A stretch of DNA of 64,000 nt from Psychrobacillus sp. NEAU-3TGS (GCF_029955155.1 NZ_JAPNOZ010000011.1:372001-436000); one strand, 5' to 3'; shown: positions 36,824 to 46,354, numbered from the stretch's first letter. A program made the numbers and translations. The notes: generated by a model not told the origin, from the sequence alone.

Positions 36824-38138
36824 TTGCTACATACTCCTTCAACTGGGTTTGGAAGCGGACTTGTTCTCGATCTATAAAAGTAGAAACTACACCAATCACT
36901 TCATTTACCACTTTCCTCGCACCGCCACCACCTGCTGGGCCATTCGTATAAAGTGCTTCTACTTCTTCTCCTATTATTGCAGCTTCTGCCGTCGATTTTG
37001 CTTTTCCAACAACTCTTAAACGCACTTCATAAGGATCTGTCTCTCGAAAGCTCTTCCGGTGACAAGCATTCACTCCAATTAGATCAACTCTAAATTCCCC
37101 GAGTAAGTGTCCAATTCTTTCTTCAATAATATCTCCTGCAAGTCTCGCCCTTGCCGTTGCATTGGGACCTGCATAAGAGATTTCCCCTTCTCCAATATAA
37201 CCAGCTTCATAGCCGATACTTACTTTTAGCTTTTGCGGCTTAGAAAGTCCTACTGCCCCATCTACTTTTATCCGCCCTTCGGATAATTCCTCTAGCTTAA
37301 CCGAAGTAAAATCTGCGATAACATCAGGGGTAATATAGGCATTTGGATCAATCACTTCATATAGTAATTGCTCTTTTGCTGTACGAAGCGTGATTTGTCC
37401 CCCTGTATTCTCTACTTTACTGAATGTCGCCGAGCCGTCCGCTAATATATCCGCAAAGGGAAATCCTAAATTCGCCATATCCTTTATATCTTTTTTTCCA
37501 GGGTCTGCAAAATATCCACCTGTTAGTTGGCCAGCACATTCCAATAAATGTCCGATTACCGTTCCTTTAGCTAGTATGTCATAATCATCTAATGACCAGT
37601 TAAATTCATGAATCATGGGTGCCAAAAATAAGGACGGATCTGCAATTCGACCTGCAATAATAATTTGTGCATCTGACTTTAGGGCATCTAACAGGGCATC
37701 TACACCTATGTATGCATTAGCCGATACTATTGATCCGTGTTCTTTTAGAGGTTCTCCTGTTTCCCAAGCTAGATCATCCGGAGAAATTTTAGTCAGTACA
37801 TCGTCTCCTGTTACAGCGGCAACTTTTACGGTTATATTCAACTCTTTCGCAATTTCTATTATTTTATTTGCTCCGGCTATCGGATTTGCAGCACCCATAT
37901 TTGTAATAATCCTTACTTTTTTCCCCGAAATCTTTGGTATCAAAGATCTCATGCGTTTTTCTAACAGTACGTCATATCCAGAATGTGCATCTTGTTTTTT
38001 TCTTTTTTGTGCTAAAGCAATTGTTCTTTCTGCCAAACATTCTAATACTAAATAGTCTAAATTTGCATGCTCCACTAATATTTCTGCTGGTTCAATACGG
38101 TCCCCCGCAAAACCAGCACCTGATCCAATTCGTATCAT
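36810..38138 (-). CDS. AtuA (DUF1446) family protein
   Basis: 442-residue protein of the acyclic terpene utilisation AtuA / DUF1446 family. It starts MIRIGSGAGFAGDRIEPA; a glycine-rich GSGAGFAGDR segment and the conserved TNMGAANP (near residue 83) are diagnostic. AtuA was named from the citronellol pathway of Pseudomonas, but most members lack assigned chemistry. I chose ATG 38138, 7 bases after GAGGTG; a longer frame to 38183 overlaps the transporter stop. It lies 10 bases after the CitMHS gene. No citronellyl-CoA carboxylase genes accompany it here. Confidence 0.86.
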   Translation of the reverse strand: MIRIGSGAGFAGDRIEPAEILVEHANLDYLVLECLAERTIALAQKRKKQDAHSGYDVLLEKRMRSLIPKISGKKVRIITNMGAANPIAGANKIIEIAKELNITVKVAAVTGDDVLTKISPDDLAWETGEPLKEHGSIVSANAYIGVDALLDALKSDAQIIIAGRIADPSLFLAPMIHEFNWSLDDYDILAKGTVIGHLLECAGQLTGGYFADPGKKDIKDMANLGFPFADILADGSATFSKVENTGGQITLRTAKEQLLYEVIDPNAYITPDVIADFTSVKLEELSEGRIKVDGAVGLSKPQKLKVSIGYEAGYIGEGEISYAGPNATARARLAGDIIEERIGHLLGEFRVDLIGVNACHRKSFRETDPYEVRLRVVGKAKSTAEAAIIGEEVEALYTNGPAGGGGARKVVNEVIGVVSTFIDREQVRFQTQLKEYVANETL

Positions 38139-38148
38139 TTCATTCACC

Positions 38149-39443
38149 TCAAATTGATATTGCGCCTGTAAGTAGTGCAACAATTGTCATGACAATCGTT
38201 GTACCAAACGCCCATTTAAATATAAATTTCTGATGTTCAAACAAGTCAACCTTCGTTAAACCAATTAATATAAATGTCGCTGCTGTTAAAGGACTTAATG
38301 GAAAACCAACAGTCATTTGACCAAGAATTGCTGCACGGCCAATCTCATGTGGATTAATCCCTAAATTTGAAGCAGTTTCACTAATGATTGGCAATACGCC
38401 AAAATAGTACGCATCCGGTGTGAAAACTAAACTTAAAGGCATACTCGTAATAGCTACAATAGTAGGTAAATAATTACCTAATGATTCTGGTATTAAACGA
38501 ACAAGTGCGGAAGCCATCTCACCAATCATGCCAGTTCCATTTAATATTCCTGTGAAAATACCTGCTGCAAAAATCATTGATGCAACTAATAAAACATTAC
38601 CTGCATGACTTAAAATACGTGCTTGCTGATCCGCATTTTTTGGATAATTCACCATTAACGCGACAATAAACCCTACGATAAATACAACAGGCATTGGAAG
38701 CCAAACTAGTAACAAAGCACAAAGCATTAGTAATGTAAGTAATAGATTAAAGTAAAATAGTTTAGGACGACGAATCCTTTTCGTTTCTTCATCTAGCTCC
38801 AAATTAAAATCTATTTTCTCTATATCAATAATGCCTAAACGTTTCCTCTCTTTCCGTCCGATTAAGTAACTCGCAACCAACACCCAAGCAATCCCTGCAA
38901 CCATCGCTGGTATAACAGGATTAAAAATATCTACTGCTTCTGCATTTAATGTGGTCATCGCACGTGCAGTTGGCCCACCCCACGGAATTATATTCATAAC
39001 TCCTGCTCCAAGCGCAACAACTCCTGCCAAAATAAGTCGATTCATTCCCAACTTTTCATATATAGGCAGCATAGCTGTAACAGTAATCATAAATGTGGCA
39101 GATCATTACCGTCCATGTGAACAATCATTGCTAAAAAAACCGTACCCATTACTACTTTTAGCGGATCTCCTTTTACGATTTGAATAATCTTTTTAATCAT
39201 TGGATCAAATAAACCGACATCCATCATTAAACCAAAATACATAATTGCAAAAACTAACATAATTCCCGTTGGAGCTACTTGTATCAATCCATCAAGCATT
39301 AACCCTCCAATTTCTGCTCCAAATCCACCTATAAGTCCGAAAATGATTGGGATAATAACTAACGAAACGATGACAGATAGTTTTTTTGTAAAAATAGCTA
39401 ATAAAAATACACCAATCGTCAAAAATCCTAATAAAGCTAACAT
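38149..39443 (-). pseudogene. CitMHS family citrate/carboxylate transporter, frameshifted
   Basis: Two frames together form a complete CitMHS-type permease of about 430 residues. The first 118 residues end at DGNDLPHL; the second frame resumes with ITVTAMLPIYEKLGMN. At 39101-39107 the minus strand reads AATGATC. Adding one G (AATGGATC) would restore DGNGSATFMITVTAML, the family's conserved DG...T motif. Ten to twelve helices are predicted. Members import metal-citrate or other carboxylates. First gene downstream of a sigma-54 promoter. Deletion or sequencing error cannot be told apart here. Confidence 0.85.
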
Positions 39444-39493
39444 CTAATTTCTCACTCCCTTATGTAATACACCCCTTCGTGCAATTTAGTGAT

Positions 39494-39511
39494 ATGCAAG
39501 TTCTGTGCCAA
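39494..39511 (-). promoter_or_regulatory. Sigma-54 (-24/-12) promoter of the CitMHS-AtuA operon
   Basis: Minus strand TTGGCACAGAACTTGCAT, an almost perfect -24/-12 element, differing from the hut-like one only in the spacer. It lies 51 bases upstream of the CitMHS start. Confidence 0.92.
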
Positions 39512-39561
39512 CTCAGAAAACCTTTCGTCTTTGCTATTTTTCAATTTTTCGTCGTCTCGAT

Positions 39562-39699
39562 ATTCTAGTTTTTTAGAATGAAAGAATCACTTTATTGTCT
39601 CATCATAATAAAAGCGCAATTTCACTATGGAAATTACGCTTTTAAAACATCATTCTAAAATAATAGAATGATTACTATTTATTCTATTATTTTAGAATG
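39562..39699. promoter_or_regulatory. Three inverted repeats, probable activator-binding enhancer
   Basis: ATTCTA-N6-TAGAAT occurs three times: 39562-39579, 39651-39670 (CATTCTA-N6-TAGAATG, perfect) and 39681-39699. All share the same 6-base spacer. They lie about 50-190 bases upstream of the -24/-12 element and between it and the activator gene. The terminator of the activator gene is interleaved between copies one and two. Confidence 0.82.
39606..39644 (-). terminator. Terminator of the second sigma-54 activator gene
   Basis: Minus-strand AAAAGCGTAATTTC / GAAATTGCGCTTTT stem (one wobble) with a 6-base loop and a following T-rich tract, about 60 bases past the stop codon. Confidence 0.75.
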
Positions 39700-39704
39700 A
39701 ACTT

Positions 39705-41041
39705 TTAATCAAGTTCATATTTACGTATTTTATTATATAAACTCGCTAAAGAAATGCCTAAATTATTTGCCACTAATTTTCTACCTTCAATATTCTTTTC
39801 ATATCGCTTAAGCATTTGCTTTATGTACCTAGCTTCTGCTGATGCAACTACTGATTTTAACGTCCCATCAGTTTGAATGTTATCTTCTATTATTTGATTT
39901 TTCATAACTTCAGGCAAATGATCCATTTCTATTATTCCATTATCCGCTAAGCAGGAAGCATAACTTAACATATTTTTTAATTCACGTACATTCCCCGGCC
40001 AACTATAGGACTGTAAAAACTGCATAACATCCTTACTTAAACGATAGTTGGGCGGTAAAAAGCGTTCTACTAGAAATGGGATATCTTCTCTTCGGTTACG
40101 TAAAGGAGGTATCGTTAAATGAGCAACATTTAATCTAAAATATAAATCTTGTCTAAATTTATTTTTCTGTGCCATTTGATTTAAGTCTTGATGTGTTGCG
40201 GCGATAATTCGAACATCTACATCTATCTCCGTTGAACCCCCTATTCTTCGTACGGTTCCTTCCTGTAATACGCGAAGTAAATTTGCTTGTACATTATAGG
40301 ATAAGTCACCAATCTCATCTAAAAACAGTGTGCCTTTATTAGCCATTTCAAATAATCCCACTTTACCGCCTTTTTTCGCACCCGTAAAAGCCCCGTCTAC
40401 ATATCCAAACAATTCACTTTCAATAAGTGTGTCTGGAATTGTAGCACAGTTTACAGCAATGAAGGGATGATTTCTTCTATCACTGGCTTCATGAATAGAT
40501 TGTGAAAACAGCTCTTTTCCTGTACCACTTTCTCCAATTAGTAATACTGGTAAATTGGAATTCGCTATTTTTTGGCAATATTTTTATTGTCGATCATCTC
40601 ATCACTTTGCGTAATAATTTGGTCGAATGTATATTTTACACTAGATAGCGTTGAAATCTTTTCTTGTAATTCGATCACTTGCTTTACCTTCTGATTTAGT
40701 TCCTTAGATAGATCCTTTACTTCATTAATGCTTTTACAAACAGACACTGCTCCAATAATTTTACCGTTTTCTTCAATAGGAGCCATGTCCACTACGTATG
40801 CACGACCATTGATCTCACGATAAACACCAACTCTCGTTTTCCCGTCCTTCAGTGTTTCCGGTAATTGAGCGCCTTGTCTATATGCAGAAAGTAGCTTTCC
40901 TATTATTTCTTTCCCGACCCCTGTAATTCGGGAATATTCCGGGTTAATAAATAGAACTTTTTCAAACTCATCGATGACTAAAATTCCATCATTTATCGAT
41001 GTAATTACTTGTTCCCACCATTTGTTTGAATAAATTCTCAT
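39705..41041 (-). pseudogene. Sigma-54-dependent activator with PAS domain, frameshifted
   Basis: Two overlapping frames. The first (158 residues) has a PAS domain (NDGILVIDEFEKVLFINPEY) and ends NIAKK at a run of six A (minus strand, 40573-40568). With one more A it continues as KIANSNLPVLLIGESGTGKE and on through the AAA+ domain with GAFTGA and LFLDEIGDL to a Fis-type helix-turn-helix (LVANNLGISLASLYNK). The joined protein would be about 445 residues, a normal size. It probably drives the adjoining -24/-12 promoter through the three dyads. A real null mutation would silence that operon. Confidence 0.87.
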
Positions 41042-41132
41042 GATTCCCCTCCTTACTGCAGTTAGATACTAGATAACTATAATATAGCATCTTTTTAGTA
41101 TACCCGTTATTGCTTAGCCCCAGTTATTCGGG

Positions 41133-41187
41133 TAAAAAAACAGTACCAGTTTCTAACACACCTCCGATTTGTGTTAGAAACTGGTAC
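41133..41187 (-). terminator. Long perfect hairpin and terminator downstream of the AGCS gene
   Basis: Perfect 18-bp inverted repeat (41143-41160 with 41170-41187) and a 9-base loop; on the minus strand it is followed by TGTTTTTTT. It lies 185 bases past the AGCS carrier gene and before the activator gene. Confidence 0.75.
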
Positions 41188-41206
41188 CTAAAATTATTGC
41201 CTTCCA

Positions 41207-41311
41207 TTATCGCGGATTTATGCCCCACAAAACAGGATTGTTCGTTAAATTATCAGTGGCGTCATCTTCAAGGTATCTAGTAATGATTTGGTAAATCTTT
41301 TGACGAAGCAA
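41207..41311 (-). pseudogene. Possible C-terminal gene remnant
   Basis: A minus-strand frame of 34 residues from a TTG to a TAA ends YLEDDATDNLTNNPVLWGIN followed by PR. It looks like the end of a real protein but has no ribosome site and is closed by a stop upstream. It lies in the gap between the AGCS carrier and the activator. I do not recognise the parent protein; it may be chance. Confidence 0.25.
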
Positions 41312-41372
41312 CTACTCATTTGAATGAACATAAAAAAGTACGTGATTGGGATATTTAGATGGATAATTCAAA

Positions 41373-42824
41373 TTATACTACTTTTTTATTTTTAGTCTCC
41401 ACATCTGTTGATTCCTTATAATGAGGTTCATCTACATATGATAAATCAATTTTTGTAATATCTAAATCATAATTCCATCTAGGATTATCGTTGCCTTTTT
41501 CAACTTCTCTAAAATAATGTTGATAAATATATCTAACGTATTTAAAAAGAAGCAGTAAAGATATAACATTGATAAATACAATCATTCCTAAGATTAGATC
41601 GACAGCTGCCCAAATGACATTCAATTCTACAACACTTGCCATAACAAGGATAACAGCTAGTACGACTCTGTATGATAAAATAGGGTACTTCTTCTTATCT
41701 TTAAAAATATAAGTTAAATTGGATTCACCATAACGCATATCTGCTAATAGTGTCGTAAATCCGAATAAAAACATCGCCAAAAATACAATCCAACTTCCTA
41801 AATTCCCCAAAACAGAACCAAAAGCTGTTTGCAATAATAATATACCATCCTGGCCTGATTCTAATGATCCCGTCATCAAAATTGCTAATGCAGTAGCTGT
41901 ACAAATAATAATGGTGGTGATAAAAGTACCAATCATCGCTAAAAATCCTTGGTCGACTGGATGTTTAACATCAGCAGAAGCATGCATCATTGCAGCAGAA
42001 CCATTCCCTGCATCATTAGAAAACATTCCCCTAGCAACACCACTTCTAAATGCCTCTGCAACAGTCCACCCGACTACTCCACCAACTGCTGACTTCCCTG
42101 TGAATGCGCTTTCAAATATAGCATCAAAGATAGTTGGGATATAAGTAATGTTAATGATCACTATATAAAGCACAACTGAAAAGTAAACAAATACCATAAA
42201 AGGGACAATGAAAGTCGATACATTTACTAATCTTTTCATTCCCCCGATGGTTACTAAAAATGCCAAAATCACAACAATTATTCCAGGAATAATCGGATTA
42301 ATATTAACGACGCCCGTAAAAGCGTTTGCAATTGAATTCGTCTGAATAGAAGCGATGGCAATACCTATACCAAACACATAAAGAAGTGAAATTAGAATAG
42401 CCAATGGCTTATTTCTCAAGCCTTTTTCAATGTAATAAGCCGGTCCCCCTTCGTAATTTCCGTCTTTATCTTTAATTCGAAAAGCTTGTCCTAGAACCGT
42501 TTCACTAAAACTTACAATCATACCAAACAACGCAGTCATCCACATCCAAAAAATGGCACCAGGACCACCTATAAATAATGCGCTACTCACACCCACTAGG
42601 CTCCCTGTACCTAATTGACCGCCGAGTGCAGCCATTAAAGTACCAAATCCAGATAGTCCACCTTCGTCACCTTTTAAACTCTTTTTCATGGTACTAAAAG
42701 CCCGAATAAAATGTTTTATCTGAGGGAAACCTAGTTTAATAGTGAAGTATAAACCAACACCTAGTAAAGTGTATCCGATTACATTTGCCCATAGCCAATC
42801 AGTTATAGTATAGATTATTTGCAT
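41373..42824 (-). CDS. alsT: Sodium:alanine symporter (AGCS family)
   Basis: 483-residue membrane carrier of the alanine or glycine:cation symporter family, with about eleven helices. The family signature GGPAYYIEKGL (near residue 126) and the sodium/substrate region SNDAGNGSAAMMHASA (near 274) are clear. QLGTGSLVGVSSALFIGGPGA is near the N-terminus (first 20 residues as listed). Substrate is probably a small neutral amino acid. It sits downstream of the M20 amidohydrolase with a 480-base gap, so co-transcription is uncertain. It may take up the product or substrate of the diaminopropionate cluster. Confidence 0.92.
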   Translation of the reverse strand: MQIIYTITDWLWANVIGYTLLGVGLYFTIKLGFPQIKHFIRAFSTMKKSLKGDEGGLSGFGTLMAALGGQLGTGSLVGVSSALFIGGPGAIFWMWMTALFGMIVSFSETVLGQAFRIKDKDGNYEGGPAYYIEKGLRNKPLAILISLLYVFGIGIAIASIQTNSIANAFTGVVNINPIIPGIIVVILAFLVTIGGMKRLVNVSTFIVPFMVFVYFSVVLYIVIINITYIPTIFDAIFESAFTGKSAVGGVVGWTVAEAFRSGVARGMFSNDAGNGSAAMMHASADVKHPVDQGFLAMIGTFITTIIICTATALAILMTGSLESGQDGILLLQTAFGSVLGNLGSWIVFLAMFLFGFTTLLADMRYGESNLTYIFKDKKKYPILSYRVVLAVILVMASVVELNVIWAAVDLILGMIVFINVISLLLLFKYVRYIYQHYFREVEKGNDNPRWNYDLDITKIDLSYVDEPHYKESTDVETKNKKVV

Positions 42825-43305
42825 AATTCCAACCCCTTCTATTTTCTACTTTATCCCACATTAACGGGCAGTAAGACTCCCACCTCAAGATTCAAGAAAA
42901 GCGATAAGATAAGTGAGAGATGAAGAAAACCCCCACTGATTGAAGTTTCACTTTATTGGACACAGAATCAAATGAAGATACAGCGTTGTAGATTTGCTGC
43001 ATCACTTGTCATTGTCATAACGTTTATTAACAATTCTTCTTTCATATACTTGAGATACTGCAATAATAATGAATCTCGATGTGAAAGTTTTATACTCCCC
43101 ACTATATTGATCATCTAGAGGTTTCCAATATTTTCAGATTAGTAATTCCCACAGTTTTACAATTATATTTGAACCCTTAACCAAGTCTATTTCATATATT
43201 ATTAATTCATAATCGGGACAAGTAATACGAGAACCTTTAAGGAAGGAAAGAGGCTTACATAAACATAATGATTTGCAACCCCTTACATTCTTGTACAACG
43301 ATACC
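42825..43305. other. Gene-free stretch between the AGCS carrier and M20 amidohydrolase
   Basis: About 480 bases with no credible coding frame on either strand. No clear terminator, riboswitch or repeat found. It presumably contains the AGCS promoter on the minus strand, but I cannot point to it with confidence. Confidence 0.4.
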
Positions 43306-44463
43306 TCAAATTGGTAATTTTAAACGAACGATTTCTGCAAAAAATTCTGCACCCAGAACTAAATTTTCATCTTTATAATCAAACTTAGCATGGTGAAGAG
43401 GATATACTTCTTCTCCCTCACGCTTACCACCTAGAAAGACATAGCATCCTGGTACTTTATCAATAAAATGCCCAAAATCCTCTGAACCCATCATCGGTAG
43501 TGCATTATCCACGACATTTTCTTCTCCAAGTACATTTATAGCTGCTTGCACGACTGTATGATGACATTCCTCCCAATTAATCGTTGGGGAAAAAGAGTTT
43601 CTATAAGTGAATTCGCAGGTTGCCCCGTTAGCTTCACAAATACTTTCACAAATGGCTTGCATTCTCTCTTTAATAAGAGATTGAACTTCTGGTTTGTAGC
43701 TTCTACAGTCACCAGTTATGACGACATTAGTAGGTATTACATTAACTGTCCCGTCAGTATGAATTTCAGTACAAGAAACAACCGCTGTGTCAGTCGGATC
43801 AATATTTCTTGCTACAATGGTTTGTAATGCTAGTATTATTTGGGAAGCGATCACCAATGAGTCTACCCCCATGTTCGGAGCAGAAGCATGTCCTCCTTTC
43901 CCTTTTATACGAATTTCGAAGTTATCTTCACTTGCACAAATTCCTCCAACTTTAGAATGGATTTGCCCCTCCGGTAAACCAGGCATATTATGTAACCCAT
44001 AAAATTCATCAATTGGGAATCGCTCAAATAAGCCATCTTTAAGCATTGCAAGTGCCCCTTCACCATGTTCCTCCGCAGGTTGGAAAATGAAACGAACGGT
44101 TCCATTAAAGTTTTTTCGATCCGCAAGTAGTTTTGCTGCACCAAGTGCGGTGGCAACATGTCCATCGTGCCCGCAGGCATGCATCTTACCAGGATATTTC
44201 GAAGCATATGGTAGATTGGTTTCTTCCTGAATGTTTAAAGCATCCATATCCGCACGAATTCCGATAATTCCTGTGCCATTGCCGTTTTTTAATGTACCAA
44301 CCACTCCGGTTTTTCCAATTCCCGCAACCACTTCATAGCCCATTTCTGATAATTTTTCTGCAACAAATTGAGATGTATTTTCTTCTTCAAAAGCAGTTTC
44401 AGGATGCGAGTGAAGATAGTGCCTCCAATTAATAAGCTGATCCTTTAAATTTTCATTGCTCAT
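43306..44463 (-). CDS. M20 family amidohydrolase (N-acyl-L-amino acid amidohydrolase-like)
   Basis: 385-residue zinc amidohydrolase of the M20D group (hippurate hydrolase/aminoacylase). Motifs in order: HSHPETAFEE, GIRADMDAL, MHACGHDGH (metal ligands), FIFQPAEEHGEGA (catalytic Glu) and MMGSEDFGHF. The family removes acyl groups from amino acids or dipeptides. It follows the diaminopropionate ammonia-lyase gene by 76 bases. In E. coli an M20 hydrolase (YgeY) also sits beside that lyase (YgeX). So it may release free 2,3-diaminopropionate from an N-acyl form; this is inference. Confidence 0.9.
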   Translation of the reverse strand: MSNENLKDQLINWRHYLHSHPETAFEEENTSQFVAEKLSEMGYEVVAGIGKTGVVGTLKNGNGTGIIGIRADMDALNIQEETNLPYASKYPGKMHACGHDGHVATALGAAKLLADRKNFNGTVRFIFQPAEEHGEGALAMLKDGLFERFPIDEFYGLHNMPGLPEGQIHSKVGGICASEDNFEIRIKGKGGHASAPNMGVDSLVIASQIILALQTIVARNIDPTDTAVVSCTEIHTDGTVNVIPTNVVITGDCRSYKPEVQSLIKERMQAICESICEANGATCEFTYRNSFSPTINWEECHHTVVQAAINVLGEENVVDNALPMMGSEDFGHFIDKVPGCYVFLGGKREGEEVYPLHHAKFDYKDENLVLGAEFFAEIVRLKLPI

Positions 44464-44539
44464 ATTAACTACTCTCCCCTATGACTTTTTTGGTGATTAA
44501 CTTTTACTAAAATCCTCTGTAAAGTCGCTCTTTCCTTAC

Positions 44540-45766
44540 TTATATGGATGGACATGCCCCGTCCCATATTACTTTTCTAAAATGATCTGGATCCGTGTCA
44601 CCTTCTGTGCTTATAATAAGAATTTTCGAATCCTCATTTAAATTCAATGCATTTTTCATATCATGGAGCATATCATTTTCAGCCAGTAGACTAGCTAAGC
44701 CCACACCAACTGCACCTGATTCTCCTGAAATAATATGCTGGTCACTACCTAATGGGTTTGCAAGAATTCTCATACCTCGTGCAGCTACGTAATCCGGACA
44801 AGAAACAAAGATCTCAGCATAATCTTTTAAAATACCCCAAGAAGTTGTACTCGGTTCCCCACATGCTAAACCAGCCATTATTGTAGACAAAGCGCCCGTT
44901 ACTGAATGTGGCTCTCCATCCCCGACATCAATGGATTTGTATAAGCATGCTGCTGCATCCGGTTCGATGATAACCGTAGTAGGACGTTCATCTCCGAATC
45001 TATCTACTAAGTATCCAAGCATGCTACCAGCAAAGGATCCGACCCCAGCTTGTAAAAACACATGCGTAGGTTTGTCATCACCAGATTCAGCAACCTGATC
45101 TATAGCTTCATCCAGTAGAGTTACATACCCCTGCATTATCCAAGTTGGAACCTTTTCATATCCATCCCAAGCTGTGTCCTGTAGCAAAACCCAGCCATTT
45201 TCTTTAGCCTTCTGACTAGCCAGACGAACAGTATCATCATAGTTAAGATCTGTTATCGAAGCGTCTGATCCTTCTTTTCGTATATTGTTCAATCTTATTT
45301 CTGAAGACCCTTTTGGCATATATACGACTGATTTTTGTCCCAACTGGTTTGCAGCCCAAGCTATTCCTCTGCCATGATTTCCATCCGTTGCTGTTACAAA
45401 AGTAATCTCTCCAAGTTTCTCTTTTACTTCTTTACTTCTCAGTTTTTCAAAAGAAAGAGCTGAAATATCAACGTTTAATATTTCTGACAAATATTTACCA
45501 ACAGCAAATGACCCTCCTAATACTTTAAAGGCATTCAGTCCAAATCTATAAGATTCGTCTTTCACCCAAATACGGCTAACTCCCAATTGTTTAGACAACT
45601 TATCTAAACTGTGAAGTGGAGTTACCTTATACTCTGGAAAGCTTTTGTGAAAGTTTCTTACCTTTTCAGCAATTTCACCACTCATAAATTCAACCGATGC
45701 TTTCTCGCTATCTGTTCTTTCTGCACTTTTATTGATAATATAGTTAATTTCCATTAAATTTTTCAT
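44540..45766 (-). CDS. dpaL: 2,3-Diaminopropionate ammonia-lyase
   Basis: 408-residue fold-type II PLP enzyme (E. coli YgeX/DpaL about 398). The Schiff-base Lys81 is in RFGLNAFKVLGG, the Asn ring contact in TDGNHGRGIAWAA, and the glycine-rich phosphate loop in LQAGVGSFAG. It converts 2,3-diaminopropionate into pyruvate and two ammonia through 2-aminoacrylate. It directly follows ridA (10 bases), which hydrolyses aminoacrylate, a coherent pairing. The alternative, a threonine dehydratase-like enzyme, is less likely from length and motifs. Confidence 0.91.
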   Translation of the reverse strand: MKNLMEINYIINKSAERTDSEKASVEFMSGEIAEKVRNFHKSFPEYKVTPLHSLDKLSKQLGVSRIWVKDESYRFGLNAFKVLGGSFAVGKYLSEILNVDISALSFEKLRSKEVKEKLGEITFVTATDGNHGRGIAWAANQLGQKSVVYMPKGSSEIRLNNIRKEGSDASITDLNYDDTVRLASQKAKENGWVLLQDTAWDGYEKVPTWIMQGYVTLLDEAIDQVAESGDDKPTHVFLQAGVGSFAGSMLGYLVDRFGDERPTTVIIEPDAAACLYKSIDVGDGEPHSVTGALSTIMAGLACGEPSTTSWGILKDYAEIFVSCPDYVAARGMRILANPLGSDQHIISGESGAVGVGLASLLAENDMLHDMKNALNLNEDSKILIISTEGDTDPDHFRKVIWDGACPSI

Positions 45767-45776
45767 TTTTAATCTC

Positions 45777-46157
45777 CTATTCTAAAATGGCAATGACTTC
45801 TATTTCTACACCGACATCTCTAGGTAACCTAGATACCTCAACACAGCTTCTCGCAGGATAATTTCCTTCAAAAAACTCTCCATATATTTCATTTACCGCA
45901 GAAAAATGAGATAAGTCTTTTAAAAACACTGTTGTTTTAACAACATTTTCTAAAGAAGCACCGGCTTTCTCTACTATTTCTTTCACATTTATTAAAGATT
46001 GTTTTGTTTGTTCTTTTATATCCTCCGAAATTTCACCTGTTTTCGGATTTACAGGAAGTTGACCAGATACAAAGATCAACTTATCCTTTTTTATCGCTTG
46101 GGAATACGGTCCAATAGCTCCCGGTGCATTTTCTGCGATAATTACTTCTTTTACCAT
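45777..46157 (-). CDS. ridA: RidA family enamine/imine deaminase
   Basis: 126-residue trimeric deaminase that hydrolyses reactive 2-aminoacrylate and related imines. The signature [13 protein letters not shown] is near residue 10 and [20 protein letters not shown] near 93; the latter holds the substrate-binding Arg. It is the first gene of the operon with dpaL, whose reaction passes through aminoacrylate. The promoter upstream is overlapped by a dyad probably bound by the divergent GntR regulator. Confidence 0.95.
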   Translation of the reverse strand: MVKEVIIAENAPGAIGPYSQAIKKDKLIFVSGQLPVNPKTGEISEDIKEQTKQSLINVKEIVEKAGASLENVVKTTVFLKDLSHFSAVNEIYGEFFEGNYPARSCVEVSRLPRDVGVEIEVIAILE

Positions 46158-46324
46158 AATTGAATTCCTCCTTTGGGTTTCTTATTATTGTCTAATCATA
46201 TTAAGCTTCACACTTATCGTAAGAAAAGAGTTACTGACTGAAGCAAAAAATAACATTAGAATATATACGCTTCCAAATTGACTTTGCGTATTTTTTTCTC
46301 CAGCTATAATTTATTTTTATAAGA

Positions 46325-46354
46325 GTAATATATCACACTTCACATACTAGTCAA
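46325..46354 (-). promoter_or_regulatory. Promoter of ridA-dpaL with overlapping dyad
   Basis: -35 TTGACT (46354-46349), a 16-base spacer and -10 TATATT (46332-46327). The minus-strand dyad GTGATATATTAC covers 46336-46325 and lies across the -10, so a bound regulator would repress. Confidence 0.6.
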
